Under the pieces are notes generated by a model. That model was not told where the DNA came from and searched no databases. It saw nothing but the letters and a program-made list of their open reading frames with translations. Both the position numbers and the translations under genes were made by a program. From Parvularcula sp038749595 (GTDB taxonomy: Bacteria > Pseudomonadota > Alphaproteobacteria > Caulobacterales > Parvularculaceae), in the NCBI GenBank assembly GCA_038749595.1, contig JBCDHW010000003.1, forward strand, positions 229,565-293,564: a stretch of 64,000 bases of DNA, written 5' to 3'. This document shows positions 35,943-45,278 of the stretch, piece after piece. How positions within the stretch are numbered: the stretch's first letter is position 1; each line of letters starts with the position of its first letter.

Positions 35943-37091
35943 TTACGAAACAGGTTCAAGCCGGCGCTCACTCGCGCGCTTCTTGACACTCTCGGTCTTC
36001 AACTGTCCGCATGCGGCACCAACGTCACGCCCCCGCGGGGTGCGAATGGGTGATGCGTACCCCGCGCGATTGACGATATCGGCGAACGCTTCGATCCGGC
36101 CCCAGTCGGAGCATTCGTAAGGGCTTCCCGGCCACGGGTTGAACGGGATGAGGTTGATCTTGGCAGGAATGCCCCTCAGCAGGCGGACGAGTTCTCGCGC
36201 TTCGGCGTCGCTATCGTTTACGCCTTTCAGCATCACATATTCAAACGTGATCCGCTTCGCATTCGACGTACCCGGATAGGTGCGGCAAGCTTCCATCAAG
36301 TCCGCGATGGGCCACTTTTTGTTGATCGGTACGATCTCGTCCCGAAGTTCGTCATTGGTTGCGTGAAGCGAAATCGCCAGCATCGCTTCGGTGCGCTCGC
36401 CAAGGGCTTGCATTTGGCTGACCACGCCGGAGGTTGATACCGTAATACGGCGTCTGCTGATCGAAATCCCTTCGCCATCGGAGATGATATCAATCGACTG
36501 GGCAACGCCATCAAGATTATAAAGCGGCTCACCCATCCCCATGTAGACGATGTTCGACAGCTGGCGATCATCCTTGCCCGACGGCCATTCCCCAATATCG
36601 TCTTTACACGTCAGAACTTGCAGGACGATCTCTTCGGCGGTCAGATTGCGCACCAGGCGCTGGGTACCCGTATGGCAGAAGGTGCAGTTCAGGGTGCAGC
36701 CAACCTGGCTGGAAACACACAGTGCTCCTGCGCGTCCCACGCCAGGGATGAATACGGCTTCCGCTTCGATACCGGGTGCGAAGCGGAGGAGGTACTTCCG
36801 TGTTCCGTCCACGGAGACTTTGCGTTCGACGATTTCCGGCCGCGGAATGCGATACCAGTCATCGAGCTTCTGCCGCATCGCTTTGGCGATGTTGGTCATC
36901 TGGGCAAAGTCGGTCACGCCGATATTGTAAACCCACCCCCAGATTTGGCGCGCGCGCATCCGCGCTTCTTTATTGGCGAGGCCGAGATCGGCCTCGAGCC
37001 GCTGGGCGATTTCTTTTCGGGAGAGACCAACAAGCGAGGTGCGCTGATCAGTTTCTGGCGCCGGGGCCAGGTTCAAAAGGGTCGTCGACAT
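35943..37091 (-). CDS. rlmN: Dual-specificity 23S rRNA/tRNA adenine C2 methyltransferase RlmN
   Basis: This 382-residue radical-SAM enzyme makes m2A2503 in 23S rRNA and m2A37 in some tRNAs. The radical SAM cluster motif CTLNCTFCHTG, the ATNDELRDEIVPINKKWP segment and the FEYVMLKGVND segment are all typical. The C-terminal catalytic Cys lies in DVGAACGQL. The gene is complete and ends six bases from the convergent SdpI-like gene. No neighbour suggests a special role. Confidence 0.96.
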   Translation of the reverse strand: MSTTLLNLAPAPETDQRTSLVGLSRKEIAQRLEADLGLANKEARMRARQIWGWVYNIGVTDFAQMTNIAKAMRQKLDDWYRIPRPEIVERKVSVDGTRKYLLRFAPGIEAEAVFIPGVGRAGALCVSSQVGCTLNCTFCHTGTQRLVRNLTAEEIVLQVLTCKDDIGEWPSGKDDRQLSNIVYMGMGEPLYNLDGVAQSIDIISDGEGISISRRRITVSTSGVVSQMQALGERTEAMLAISLHATNDELRDEIVPINKKWPIADLMEACRTYPGTSNAKRITFEYVMLKGVNDSDAEARELVRLLRGIPAKINLIPFNPWPGSPYECSDWGRIEAFADIVNRAGYASPIRTPRGRDVGAACGQLKTESVKKRASERRLEPVS

Positions 37092-37153
37092 CGTTTTCCG
37101 CGCCTTGCAACAGGACTTAGGGGATAAGTTTGAGCGCGCTTATCTCACGCGTT

Positions 37154-38344
37154 CTACGCCGACAAGGCTTCCGGGCTGCGGCGGCTTGGCTTCAATCCGA
37201 AGAGCAGACGCAGGGGACCCGTCCGTTTGGCGAGCTCCACCCCGATTAAGCTGCCGCCGACGGTGACGACGAGGAGAACCCCGAACTCAAAGACCAGGGG
37301 TAGCGTCTGGGTGCTCACCCAATACCCGGCCGCGACGGTCAGCGTCTGGTGGAAGATGTAGAGCGGGAACACGGCTTCATTGAGATAGCGGAGGCGCGGG
37401 CCGTCGCTGGAAAGAAACCGCTGGGCTGCGCCGAGGAGGAAAACAATCGCCCACCATCCGTAGAAGATCCGCAATAACCGGATCGGCCAGACGAACCATG
37501 CGCCGTCCTCCCAAACGCTCGCATCCACGCGCCACACGACCGCGAGAAGTCCGGCATAGACGACACTTAGCAACCCTGCGGCGATCCAGGTTCCCTGGAC
37601 AGCGCGCCAAAACGCTGCGGACTTCGCGGCATAGAACCCGATGAGAAAGATCGTGATGCTGCGCGCGTGGGTCGCCCAATCCCAAATGAGATTGTGGGTC
37701 GTCTCAAAGTAGGGATCAAGCGCGAAGCGGAAGAGGATGAACGGCATTGCGGGCAAAATGAGCAGCAACACCGCGCCGCCTAAGCCCTGCCACGCCCGCT
37801 CGAAACCGCGCCCGACACGGCTGTTCCCGAGCGACGTCAGGGGCCTCGCGAACGCCGCGAGGAGGAGGGCGTAGACAAACAGATAGACCACATACCAGAG
37901 GTGGTTCCACGTCGGGACCGTGATGCCGTTGATCTCAACCTCGGAGAGGTAGCGCGCCCAAAACGCCAAGTAATCGGCGCCTATGGCATCGGCTTGGCGC
38001 AGCTCGAAATAGGTCTGCGGCGCGACGATGACGATCATGCCGAAGAGGATCACCGGCAACAGCCGATAGGTCCGGCTGCCGGCAAACTGGTCGGCACCCT
38101 GCTTGTCGAGCAAGAACCGCATGGCGACCCCTGAGATGAAAAAGAGGAGCCCAAGCCGCCAGGCATTGAGCAGAGACATTGGGTACTCGAGCGCTTCAAC
38201 GGGCGCGGCCGTTTTCAGGTGCCAGTCCGACGGCACGAAGAACATGCCGATGTGATAGAGGATCAACAGGCCGAACGCGATGACGCGCAGCCAGTCGAGG
38301 GCGTAGAGGCGGCTTCCGCTGGCGGTGGGGGGTAAGGTCGACAT
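37154..38344 (-). CDS. Acyltransferase-3 family membrane protein
   Basis: The 396-residue polytopic protein (about ten membrane spans) starts with the acyltransferase-3 signature RLYALDWLRVIAFGLLILYH, which contains the catalytic His. The OpgC/OafB-type family transfers acyl groups to sugars, lipids or glucans at the membrane. The acceptor is unknown. The ATG at 38344 is preferred to an upstream TTG (38368) because AAGGA lies about 11 bases before it and the signature then begins near residue 11. It is divergent from the LytTR regulator, which may control it. Confidence 0.88.
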   Translation of the reverse strand: MSTLPPTASGSRLYALDWLRVIAFGLLILYHIGMFFVPSDWHLKTAAPVEALEYPMSLLNAWRLGLLFFISGVAMRFLLDKQGADQFAGSRTYRLLPVILFGMIVIVAPQTYFELRQADAIGADYLAFWARYLSEVEINGITVPTWNHLWYVVYLFVYALLLAAFARPLTSLGNSRVGRGFERAWQGLGGAVLLLILPAMPFILFRFALDPYFETTHNLIWDWATHARSITIFLIGFYAAKSAAFWRAVQGTWIAAGLLSVVYAGLLAVVWRVDASVWEDGAWFVWPIRLLRIFYGWWAIVFLLGAAQRFLSSDGPRLRYLNEAVFPLYIFHQTLTVAAGYWVSTQTLPLVFEFGVLLVVTVGGSLIGVELAKRTGPLRLLFGLKPSRRSPEALSA

Positions 38345-38531
38345 CGGTTCGGCATCCTTGAACGGCAACCGGGGCTCTCGAGCAAGGCTGGCTCTTCCCT
38401 TCGAGGGAGAAGGGGCAGGGCGCGGATCGGCGCCTCAGTTGCCTGACCGTCTGGGCTGAACAGCGGCTGCGCGGGACGAATGCCGACGCGTGGCCATTGC
38501 TGCCAGACCGGCTGCACCGTTATGGCCCGGG

Positions 38532-39383
38532 ATGATGACAGCGCGCGCAGACCAAGCGGACCGCACCGCCGATCGTATCGCGGGAGAGAAGGCCTACCGC
38601 GTCTTCGCGATCGTCCTGATCCTCTCGTTCTTTGTGAACTCTGCGTCGGTGATCGACGAGTGGCGGCGCGTCGGCGTGGCCGATCCCGCACTGGCGGCGT
38701 GGTATCTCGAGGGCACCAGCCTAACCCTCCAACTCGCTCTGTTCCCGGTCGTTCGGATGTTCGAACGCCGTTTCCCCGTCGACGGGACCGTGGATGCGGC
38801 ATTGATCGCAATCCACCTCGCGGCGAGCGTTGCCTATTGCGTGGCCCACGTCGCCGGGATGGTGGCGCTTCGCGAGATGCTCTGGCTCGTCACCTTCGCT
38901 GATCACTATCCCGGTCTTGGAACCGTCCTGACGGAGCTCGTCTACGAGTACCGAAAAGACGTGATGACCTACGGCCTCATCCTCTTCCTTCTCTACATGT
39001 TCCGTACTCGGGAGTTGGCGACGTTGGAGGCTGCGGCGGCGCGGGCCGACGCCCAAACCCGGCAACAGGTGACGCTGAAGTGCGGCGGGCGCACAATCTA
39101 TCTCGATGCGGATACCGTTGAGTTCGCCAAAGCGGCGGGAAACTACGTCGAGGTGACCGCTGGCGAGACCACCCACCTCGCCCGTATGACCTTGGCGCAG
39201 CTTGAGCGCTTGCTCTTTGAGGCCGGGGCTGACCCCGTGCGCGTCCACCGCTCCTGGCTGGTTCGCCGGAGCGCCATCGCTGAAGTGGCGCCAACGCGTG
39301 ACGGCGGGGCGATGCTCCGTCTCTCCTCAGGCAAAGACGTCCCTGTCAGCCGCAAATATCGCGACGCTGTTTCAGCGCAATAA
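38532..39383 (+). CDS. Membrane-anchored LytTR-domain transcriptional regulator
   Basis: The 283-residue protein has four hydrophobic segments in its first about 170 residues (AYRVFAIVLILSFFVNSA and others) and a C-terminal LytTR DNA-binding domain (residues about 185-280: VEFAKAAGNYVEVTAGETTH, VRVHRSWLVRRSAIAEV, SSGKDVPVSRKYRDAV). Such membrane LytTR proteins regulate without a partner histidine kinase. The start is uncertain among GTG 38490 and ATGs 38532 and 38535. About 190 bp divide it from the divergent acyltransferase, the obvious candidate target. Confidence 0.85.
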   Translation: MMTARADQADRTADRIAGEKAYRVFAIVLILSFFVNSASVIDEWRRVGVADPALAAWYLEGTSLTLQLALFPVVRMFERRFPVDGTVDAALIAIHLAASVAYCVAHVAGMVALREMLWLVTFADHYPGLGTVLTELVYEYRKDVMTYGLILFLLYMFRTRELATLEAAAARADAQTRQQVTLKCGGRTIYLDADTVEFAKAAGNYVEVTAGETTHLARMTLAQLERLLFEAGADPVRVHRSWLVRRSAIAEVAPTRDGGAMLRLSSGKDVPVSRKYRDAVSAQ

Positions 39384-39402
39384 GCGACCGACGGCTGGTC
39401 CC

Positions 39403-39810
39403 TTAGGATTTGCGTTTCACGAATTTCAGCCCCGACCAATCGGCGTCGACGGCGCAGACCTTCACGTCGACATACCCCATCGGGAGGATGACACGGCGCA
39501 AGTCGTCTTCGGTCAGGTCTTTGTACAGCGGCGAGCTTTTCTTCGGCCAACTGACCCACAGCATCCCGCCATCGGCGACCTTCTCAAGCGCCTTGGCCAC
39601 CTTTGTCTCAAGCGCTTTCAGGTTGGGGCAAAAGAGGTGGACGACATCCGCCGATGCCGCCCTCGCGCGAAATGTCACGTCGTCGGCGCCGGCCATCAGT
39701 TCTGAATGATGGTCCGGCTTGCCTACGACCAGGACCGACATTCCTGATTTCAAACCCATTTTCTGGAACAGCGGTTTGCCCGAATAGCCGTGGGTGGGCG
39801 CGCCTGACAT
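39403..39810 (-). CDS. DUF3052-family protein
   Basis: The 135-residue soluble protein matches DUF3052: YSGKPLFQKMGLKSGMSVLV at the N-terminus and the segment ADGGMLWVSWPKKSSPLYKD. The Rossmann-like secondary structure is reminiscent of a SAM-binding fold lacking known catalytic motifs. Function is not known. It lies three bases after the small XRE gene, so the two are co-transcribed. Confidence 0.82.
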   Translation of the reverse strand: MSGAPTHGYSGKPLFQKMGLKSGMSVLVVGKPDHHSELMAGADDVTFRARAASADVVHLFCPNLKALETKVAKALEKVADGGMLWVSWPKKSSPLYKDLTEDDLRRVILPMGYVDVKVCAVDADWSGLKFVKRKS

Positions 39811-39813
39811 GGC

Positions 39814-40020
39814 CTAGCCGGGCGTATATTCGAGAATGTCGCCAGGCTGGCAGTCTAACACTTGGCAGATTTTCTCGAGCGTGGTGAACCGCACCGCCTT
39901 GGCTTTACCCGTTTTCAGGATGGATAGATTGGCAATGGTGATCCCCACGCGATCGGACAATTCCGTCAACGACATCTCGCGCTCTGCGAGGATTTTGTCC
40001 AAAGTTACGTGGATCGCCAC
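39814..40020 (-). CDS. Small XRE-family regulator (YozG-like), 68 aa
   Basis: The product is almost entirely a Cro/C1-type HTH: LDKILAEREMSLTELSDRVG and IANLSILKTGKAKAVRFTTL. Start is a GTG. Regulators of this size usually sit beside a DUF2975 membrane protein; here the partner gene is DUF3052 instead, and no DUF2975 gene is nearby. Divergent from rdgB across about 110 bp. Target unknown. Confidence 0.82.
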   Translation of the reverse strand: MAIHVTLDKILAEREMSLTELSDRVGITIANLSILKTGKAKAVRFTTLEKICQVLDCQPGDILEYTPG

Positions 40021-40129
40021 GACGCTGTTTTATCCTTTATCAATAAACACCTGAGGCTCGCGGGTCATGAACGATCTTTCACATTCTCGCAACCCTGGCG
40101 CCCTTTTGGCCATTCTCGGAGTTTGACCA

Positions 40130-40726
40130 ATGTCGCTCTTTCCGCGCAACACGCTTGTCCTGGCAACCCGTAATCCTGGTAAGGTCGCGGAAATGGATCG
40201 GTACGTGCGCCCGCTCGGCGTTAAGGTGACGACGGCGGCGGCGCTGGGCCTGCCGGAGGTCCCTGAAACTGGCACAACGTTTGAGGAAAACGCCGGGCTA
40301 AAAGCTGCCTCAGCAGCAGCGGCTTCTGGATTTGCGGTGCTGGCGGACGATTCAGGGCTGGAGGTTGATGCCCTAGGCGGAGCGCCCGGTGTTTATACTG
40401 CCGATTGGGCTGGCCCTGAACGGAATTTCCGTATGGCGATGAAACGGCTCGAAGCGGAGGTTTCCGCCGCAGGTGACGATCGCCGGGCCCGGTTCATCAG
40501 TCTCCTGATTTTAGAATGGCCGGGCGGTCGCCGGATTACCGCGCGGGGTTCGGTCGACGGGAGCCTCGTATTCCCTGGCCGCGGCACGGCTGGTTTTGGC
40601 TATGATCCGGTGTTTATTCCCGACGGCGACAGCAAAACCTTTGCGGAGATGACGCCTACGGAGAAAGCCAAGTATTCTCATCGTAAAAGAGCGAACGACA
40701 TTCTGATGCGGGAACTGACAGGTTGA
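40130..40726 (+). CDS. rdgB: XTP/dITP pyrophosphatase (non-canonical purine NTP removal)
   Basis: The 198-residue housecleaning enzyme converts dITP/XTP to monophosphates. Signatures are LATRNPGKVAEMDRY near the N-terminus, VLADDSGLEVDALGGAPGVY and GFGYDPVFIP with the basic SHRKRANDI at the C-terminus. GGAG lies eight bases before the ATG. Coupled to hemW by a TTGA overlap; rdgB-hemW is a widespread alphaproteobacterial pair. Confidence 0.96.
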   Translation: MSLFPRNTLVLATRNPGKVAEMDRYVRPLGVKVTTAAALGLPEVPETGTTFEENAGLKAASAAAASGFAVLADDSGLEVDALGGAPGVYTADWAGPERNFRMAMKRLEAEVSAAGDDRRARFISLLILEWPGGRRITARGSVDGSLVFPGRGTAGFGYDPVFIPDGDSKTFAEMTPTEKAKYSHRKRANDILMRELTG

Positions 40727-41853
40727 GGCCGCTCGGGCTCTACGTGCACTGGCCTTTTTGCGCCAAGGTTTGTCCGTATTGCGACTTTACCGTCACCAAG
40801 GTGCGCGACATCGATGCCCAAGACTGGGCCGATGCTCTGTGTGCCGATTTGCGTTTGCTCGCCGGGTTGGCGGAACCGCGGCCATTGGCCAGCATCTATT
40901 TCGGCGGCGGAACACCGAGCCTGATGCCCATGCGCGTGGCGGAGCAAGTGTTTGCTTGTGCTGACGATCTCTTCGGCCTCGTGCCTATGGCGGAGATCAC
41001 CATCGAAGCAAACCCTGACGACGCCGAGCAATTGGCCACTTTCAAATCAGCTGGCTTCAATCGTTTGTCCCTCGGTGTACAGAGTTTAGATGATCGTGAG
41101 CTTACATTTCTCGGCCGCAACCACTCTGCCGACCAAGCGCGGAAGGCGATCGAGACGGCAACCGCGACCTTTAACCGGGTAAGCGTTGACCTCATGTACG
41201 CACTTCCGGATCAGAAACTGTCCGCCTGGGAACAAAATCTCAGCAAAGCACTTGCTCTCGGTCCGGATCATTTTTCGATCTACCAGCTGACGATCGAACC
41301 GGAGACGGCGTTTGGAAAGCGTGCGCAACGCGGCACCCTCAAGCCACTCTGCGATGATCGGTCGGCCGAATTTTACGAGCACACTCAAGATATTACCACA
41401 CAGCTTGGGTTTCCCGCCTACGAAGTTTCAAGCCACGCGCGCCCTGGCGCGGAGGCTGTGCACAACGCCAATTATTGGGCGGATGCGGATTGGTTGGCGA
41501 TCGGCCCGGGCGCCCACGGGCGTCTCGGTCCGGCAACGCGGCGGATTGCGACCGAGGGGCTCTCGAATATTCGGCAGTACACGGCGTTACCACCCGAGAA
41601 GCGCTTGAGACAGGATGCACTGTCGCTTTTTGAACACCGCCTCGAAGTGCTTGGCTCCGGCCTACGCCCGATTTCGGGCTTGCGTCTTGACCGGCTCGGC
41701 GAAGCTGCACTAGCGGTCCGCGAGGCGGCGCGCGGGTTCATCGACGATGGGTTGTTGGCTATTGACGCAGAAAACCTCCGCGCTACGGAGGCTGGCCGGC
41801 TCCTCATCGACTATATCGCCACAGAGCTGTCGACAGCGCTCGACGATTCGTGA
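40723..41853 (+). CDS. hemW: Radical SAM haem chaperone HemW
   Basis: The 376-residue protein has the radical SAM cluster at Cys13, Cys17 and Cys20 (PFCAKVCPYCDF) and the HemW pattern GGGTPSLM and ANPDDAEQLATFKSAGFNRL. It lacks the features of oxygen-independent coproporphyrinogen dehydrogenase HemN. HemW delivers haem to membrane proteins rather than making it. Start is TTG, overlapping the rdgB stop (TTGA). The last 43 bases overlap the 3' end of the convergent histidine kinase. Confidence 0.92.
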   Translation: MRPLGLYVHWPFCAKVCPYCDFTVTKVRDIDAQDWADALCADLRLLAGLAEPRPLASIYFGGGTPSLMPMRVAEQVFACADDLFGLVPMAEITIEANPDDAEQLATFKSAGFNRLSLGVQSLDDRELTFLGRNHSADQARKAIETATATFNRVSVDLMYALPDQKLSAWEQNLSKALALGPDHFSIYQLTIEPETAFGKRAQRGTLKPLCDDRSAEFYEHTQDITTQLGFPAYEVSSHARPGAEAVHNANYWADADWLAIGPGAHGRLGPATRRIATEGLSNIRQYTALPPEKRLRQDALSLFEHRLEVLGSGLRPISGLRLDRLGEAALAVREAARGFIDDGLLAIDAENLRATEAGRLLIDYIATELSTALDDS

Positions 41854-43652
41854 TTATCCGGAGCGTAGCGCGCGATGAGAGAGAGCAACGCCGATGGCTC
41901 GAAAGGCTTGCTCAAGAAATCGTCCATACCGGCCGCGAAGCAGGCGTCCTGATCCTCTTGGAGAACGTTTGCGGTCAGCGCAATGATCGGTGCCCGTCGT
42001 TTTGTCTCAGAGGCGCGGATGGCGCGCGCAGCATCGAGGCCGCCCATCACCGGCATGTGCATGTCCATGAGGATGACGTCGAAGTCCTTGACGCTCGCGG
42101 CCTCCACCGCAGCAGATCCGTCACCGACGATTGTCAGCCGGTGGCCGCCCCGTTCGATCACTGTCCGTGCAAGGATCGCATTGATCTCGTTGTCCTCAGC
42201 CAAAAGGACATCCATGGGCGGCGCTTCGGTTGAGGGCGCCACCTTTTCTTGGGCGCGGTCAAGCTCTTCTTGTGTCACAGAGAGGTCGTCGTCAATTAGA
42301 ACGCGGTAGAAACTCCGCTTGCGGATTGGTTTTGTGAGGTAGGCATCGAAACCTTGTTGTTGAAGCCGACCGTAGGCACTGCGCGCACCTGTTGGCAGGA
42401 GAACGACCGAACGGTCCGCCGCTGCGCACAGCTCTGCTGTGCCGTCAGCAAAATTATAGTCGCACACGAACAATGTATCCCCCGCGTGTCGGAGGCGCCG
42501 TTTGGCTTCGCCGACCCTTTGGGCGAAGTAGAGATCTTTTGCCCCTGCGAGGCGAAGGCCAACGCCCAGCGCATTGATCGTCACGGGATTGTTCGCCAGC
42601 ACAACCACGCGGTCGGCTTTGACCGCCTGCGAATCTTCCCGCTCGGCATGGGTTTTGATCTCGAACGGCAGGCGCAAGAAAAACGTGCTGCCTTTGCCCT
42701 CTTCGCTCTCGACACGGATCGTTCCGCCCATTTTGTTCGTAAGCTGTTGAACAATCGCAAGGCCGAGGCCTGTGCCTTCGATGGACTTCTGTTCGTTGCC
42801 TTCCGCGCGGGAATAGGCCTCAAACAGGCGGGGCAGGAGCGTCTGCGGGATGCCCACCCCAGTATCCACCACATCCACGGCGATTTCGCAGGTGTCGTCG
42901 GTAGTATAGTTAGTCTTTACACAGAGCAAAACACCGCCAGTTTCGGTGAATTTGACAGCATTGGCGACGAGGTTGATCAAAAGCTGGCGAAACTTCGAGA
43001 CGTCACCGAGAAGGCGCTGCGGGACGCCCGGGTGAATGAGGGCTTGGATTTCGATGTTCTTCTCCGCCGCTTTCGGCGCGACGAGTTCAGCGATTGATTC
43101 GACGAGTTTGCTGGGGTCGAAGACTTCGTTGCGAAGTTTTTCCTGGCCCGTGTTGAGTTTCGCGTAGTCGAGGATCGCATTGATCAAGTCGAGCAAGGCG
43201 ACACCGCTGTGTTTGATGTTTTGCGCGAAGTTCTTCTGGTTCGGATCGAGGCCCGTCTCGATCAATAAATCCGCCATGCCGAGAATGCCGTTGAGCGGTG
43301 TCCGCATTTCGTGGCTCATGGTCGCGAGGAACTGAAGCGTCGTGTCCGTGCCTTGATCGGGTTGAGAGGCTGCGCCTTTTTGCTGGGCGGGAACGAGCAG
43401 GCGCAGCTGACTGTGTGATCCCGGCACCGGCGCGATCGGAGTGAACGGGTCGCCTTTTGCGTTTTCGAAGACCGTCGATCCGGCCCTGCTGGTCCAGCCG
43501 GCGGGGCAACCGGTGGCGTCTGTTTTGGTGCCCTCGACGATGCCCAGAGCTTGGGCTGCGGCGTTGACTTGCGTGATGACGCCGTCGCTGTCGGTGAGAA
43601 ACGCGGCAACGGGCCAAGCCTCAAGGCCCTGTTTCTGCTCTTGATCTCCCAT
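41811..43652 (-). CDS. Soluble hybrid histidine kinase with degenerate and intact receiver domains
   Basis: The 613-residue protein has no membrane span. An N-terminal PAS-like region (AWPVAAFLTDSDGVITQVN) precedes HisKA (FLATMSHEMRTPLNGILGMA), HATPase_c with boxes NLVANAVKFTETGG and DTGVGIP, then a degenerate receiver lacking the acidic pair (VVVLANNPVTINALGV) and a final intact receiver (VLLAEDNEINAILA, phospho-Asp in VILMDMHMPVMGG, Lys in DFLSKPFE). The start at 43652 has GGAG nine bases upstream. Longer in-frame starts run into the comM-proximal region and look non-coding. The signal and partner are unknown. Confidence 0.9.
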   Translation of the reverse strand: MGDQEQKQGLEAWPVAAFLTDSDGVITQVNAAAQALGIVEGTKTDATGCPAGWTSRAGSTVFENAKGDPFTPIAPVPGSHSQLRLLVPAQQKGAASQPDQGTDTTLQFLATMSHEMRTPLNGILGMADLLIETGLDPNQKNFAQNIKHSGVALLDLINAILDYAKLNTGQEKLRNEVFDPSKLVESIAELVAPKAAEKNIEIQALIHPGVPQRLLGDVSKFRQLLINLVANAVKFTETGGVLLCVKTNYTTDDTCEIAVDVVDTGVGIPQTLLPRLFEAYSRAEGNEQKSIEGTGLGLAIVQQLTNKMGGTIRVESEEGKGSTFFLRLPFEIKTHAEREDSQAVKADRVVVLANNPVTINALGVGLRLAGAKDLYFAQRVGEAKRRLRHAGDTLFVCDYNFADGTAELCAAADRSVVLLPTGARSAYGRLQQQGFDAYLTKPIRKRSFYRVLIDDDLSVTQEELDRAQEKVAPSTEAPPMDVLLAEDNEINAILARTVIERGGHRLTIVGDGSAAVEAASVKDFDVILMDMHMPVMGGLDAARAIRASETKRRAPIIALTANVLQEDQDACFAAGMDDFLSKPFEPSALLSLIARYAPDNHESSSAVDSSVAI

Positions 43653-43710
43653 CACACAACACTCCATCGCCCGCGGAGGAGTGTGACACAAAGGTATTGA
43701 AGAGCCGTTG

Positions 43711-45213
43711 TTACATGGGCGCAGAGGCGTGCTGTTTAGGAGCTGGCTCGGGGCGACGGAAGCTAATGGCCTCGGCGATGTGGAGCCGCCGGACCGCGTC
43801 ACTGCCCTCCAGATCTGCCAGCGTCCGGGCGACTCGGAGCGTTCGGGTGTATGCGCGGGCGGACAGTTTCAGCGTTTTGCACACCTTGAGCAGCAGGGCT
43901 TGTCCCTCGCCATCAGGCCGCGCCTCGGTTGTGAGCTCGCGTTCACCCAAGTGGGCGTTGAGGGCGCCCCGTTCCTCCTGCCGCTGACGGGCCAACGCAA
44001 CCCGTTCGGCGATCGGTGCCGTCGCCTCCCCGCCGCCTGGGGCTGCGAGATCGAGAGCGGAAACAGGCGGCGTTGCGATGGTGATGTCCATTCGGTCGAG
44101 AAATGGTCCCGAAACGCGGGACTGGTACTTGGCAGCACAGGAAGGCCCACGGATGCAAACAGAACCGCATCGGCATGGGTTCATCGCCGCAACAAGCTGG
44201 AACCGTGCGGGATAGCGGATATGCGCGTTGGCACGGGCGATCAGAATATCCCCGGTTTCAAGGGGTTGGCGCAGACTATCGAGAACGGGCGCGGCAAATT
44301 CTGGTAGCTCGTCGAGGAACAGGACCCCGCGGTGGGCGAGAGAGGCTTCTCCGGGTTTTGCGCGCATGCCGCCGCCGACCATCGCCGCCATCGAGGCCGA
44401 ATGGTGCGGCGCGCGGAAAGGCCGGGTCCGGCTTAAGGCGCCGTTTTCAATGAGCCCTGCCACCGACTGGATCATCGAGACGTCGAGCATCTCTTCGGCG
44501 GTGAGGGGGGGCAAGAGGCCGGGCAGCCGGCTGGCGAGCATGCTTTTGCCAGATCCGGGTGGGCCAATCAGAACCAGGTTGTGTCCACCGGCGGCCGCGA
44601 CTTCCAGTGCGCGGCGGGCGGTTTCCTGGCCTTTCACGTCGGCGAGATCCGGCACCCCTTCTGCGGTCAGCAGTGTGCCGGGTTCTGGGGGAGCGAGGAT
44701 TTGGGCACCTTTGAAGTGGTTGACCAGTTGGATGATGCTGCCTGCGGCGACGATGTGCTGGTTGCTCCCGGCCCAGGCCGCTTCGGCCCCCGATGCCTCT
44801 GCGCAGATCAGGCCAAGGTCTTCGGCATTCGCAGCGACCGCCGCCGCCAGGGCCCCGATGGTTTTGGCGATCGACCCGTCTAGCCCCAGCTCGCCGATCA
44901 CGGCCATGCCATCCACAGCATCGCGCGGGATGGCGCCCATCTCGGCCATGAGCGCGAGCGCGATCGGCAGGTCGAAATGGCTGCCTTCCTTGCGAACGTC
45001 GGCGGGCGCGAGGTTGACCGTGATGCGCTTGGGAGGAAGTCCTAAGCCGATGGCTGAGAACGCTGCGCTGATCCGGTCTTTTGCCTCGTTCACCGCCTTG
45101 TCGGGGAGCCCGACAATGATGAAGTTCGGATGCCCGCCCGAGAGGTGTGCCTGGACAGTGACCGGGCGGGCCTCAACGCCTTCGAAGGCGAAGCTGGTAA
45201 CTTCGGCGACCAT
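43711..45213 (-). CDS. comM: YifB/ComM-family Mg-chelatase-like AAA+ ATPase
   Basis: This 500-residue ATPase has an N-terminal Lon-like domain (VQAHLSGGHPNFIIVGLPDKA), Walker A GPPGSGKSMLASRLPG, Walker B LFLDELPEF and the C-terminal Mg-chelatase-related RAYTRTLRVARTLADLEG. ComM in competent bacteria drives branch migration during natural transformation; homologues are also found in non-competent species. No competence genes are nearby. It ends 58 bp before the histidine kinase start. Confidence 0.93.
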   Translation of the reverse strand: MVAEVTSFAFEGVEARPVTVQAHLSGGHPNFIIVGLPDKAVNEAKDRISAAFSAIGLGLPPKRITVNLAPADVRKEGSHFDLPIALALMAEMGAIPRDAVDGMAVIGELGLDGSIAKTIGALAAAVAANAEDLGLICAEASGAEAAWAGSNQHIVAAGSIIQLVNHFKGAQILAPPEPGTLLTAEGVPDLADVKGQETARRALEVAAAGGHNLVLIGPPGSGKSMLASRLPGLLPPLTAEEMLDVSMIQSVAGLIENGALSRTRPFRAPHHSASMAAMVGGGMRAKPGEASLAHRGVLFLDELPEFAAPVLDSLRQPLETGDILIARANAHIRYPARFQLVAAMNPCRCGSVCIRGPSCAAKYQSRVSGPFLDRMDITIATPPVSALDLAAPGGGEATAPIAERVALARQRQEERGALNAHLGERELTTEARPDGEGQALLLKVCKTLKLSARAYTRTLRVARTLADLEGSDAVRRLHIAEAISFRRPEPAPKQHASAPM

Positions 45214-45278
45214 CGCGGTCCTCTTGTCCGTTCCTTTGGAACATATAGAGAACGATGTCCGTCCGGCGAGTCGATTGC

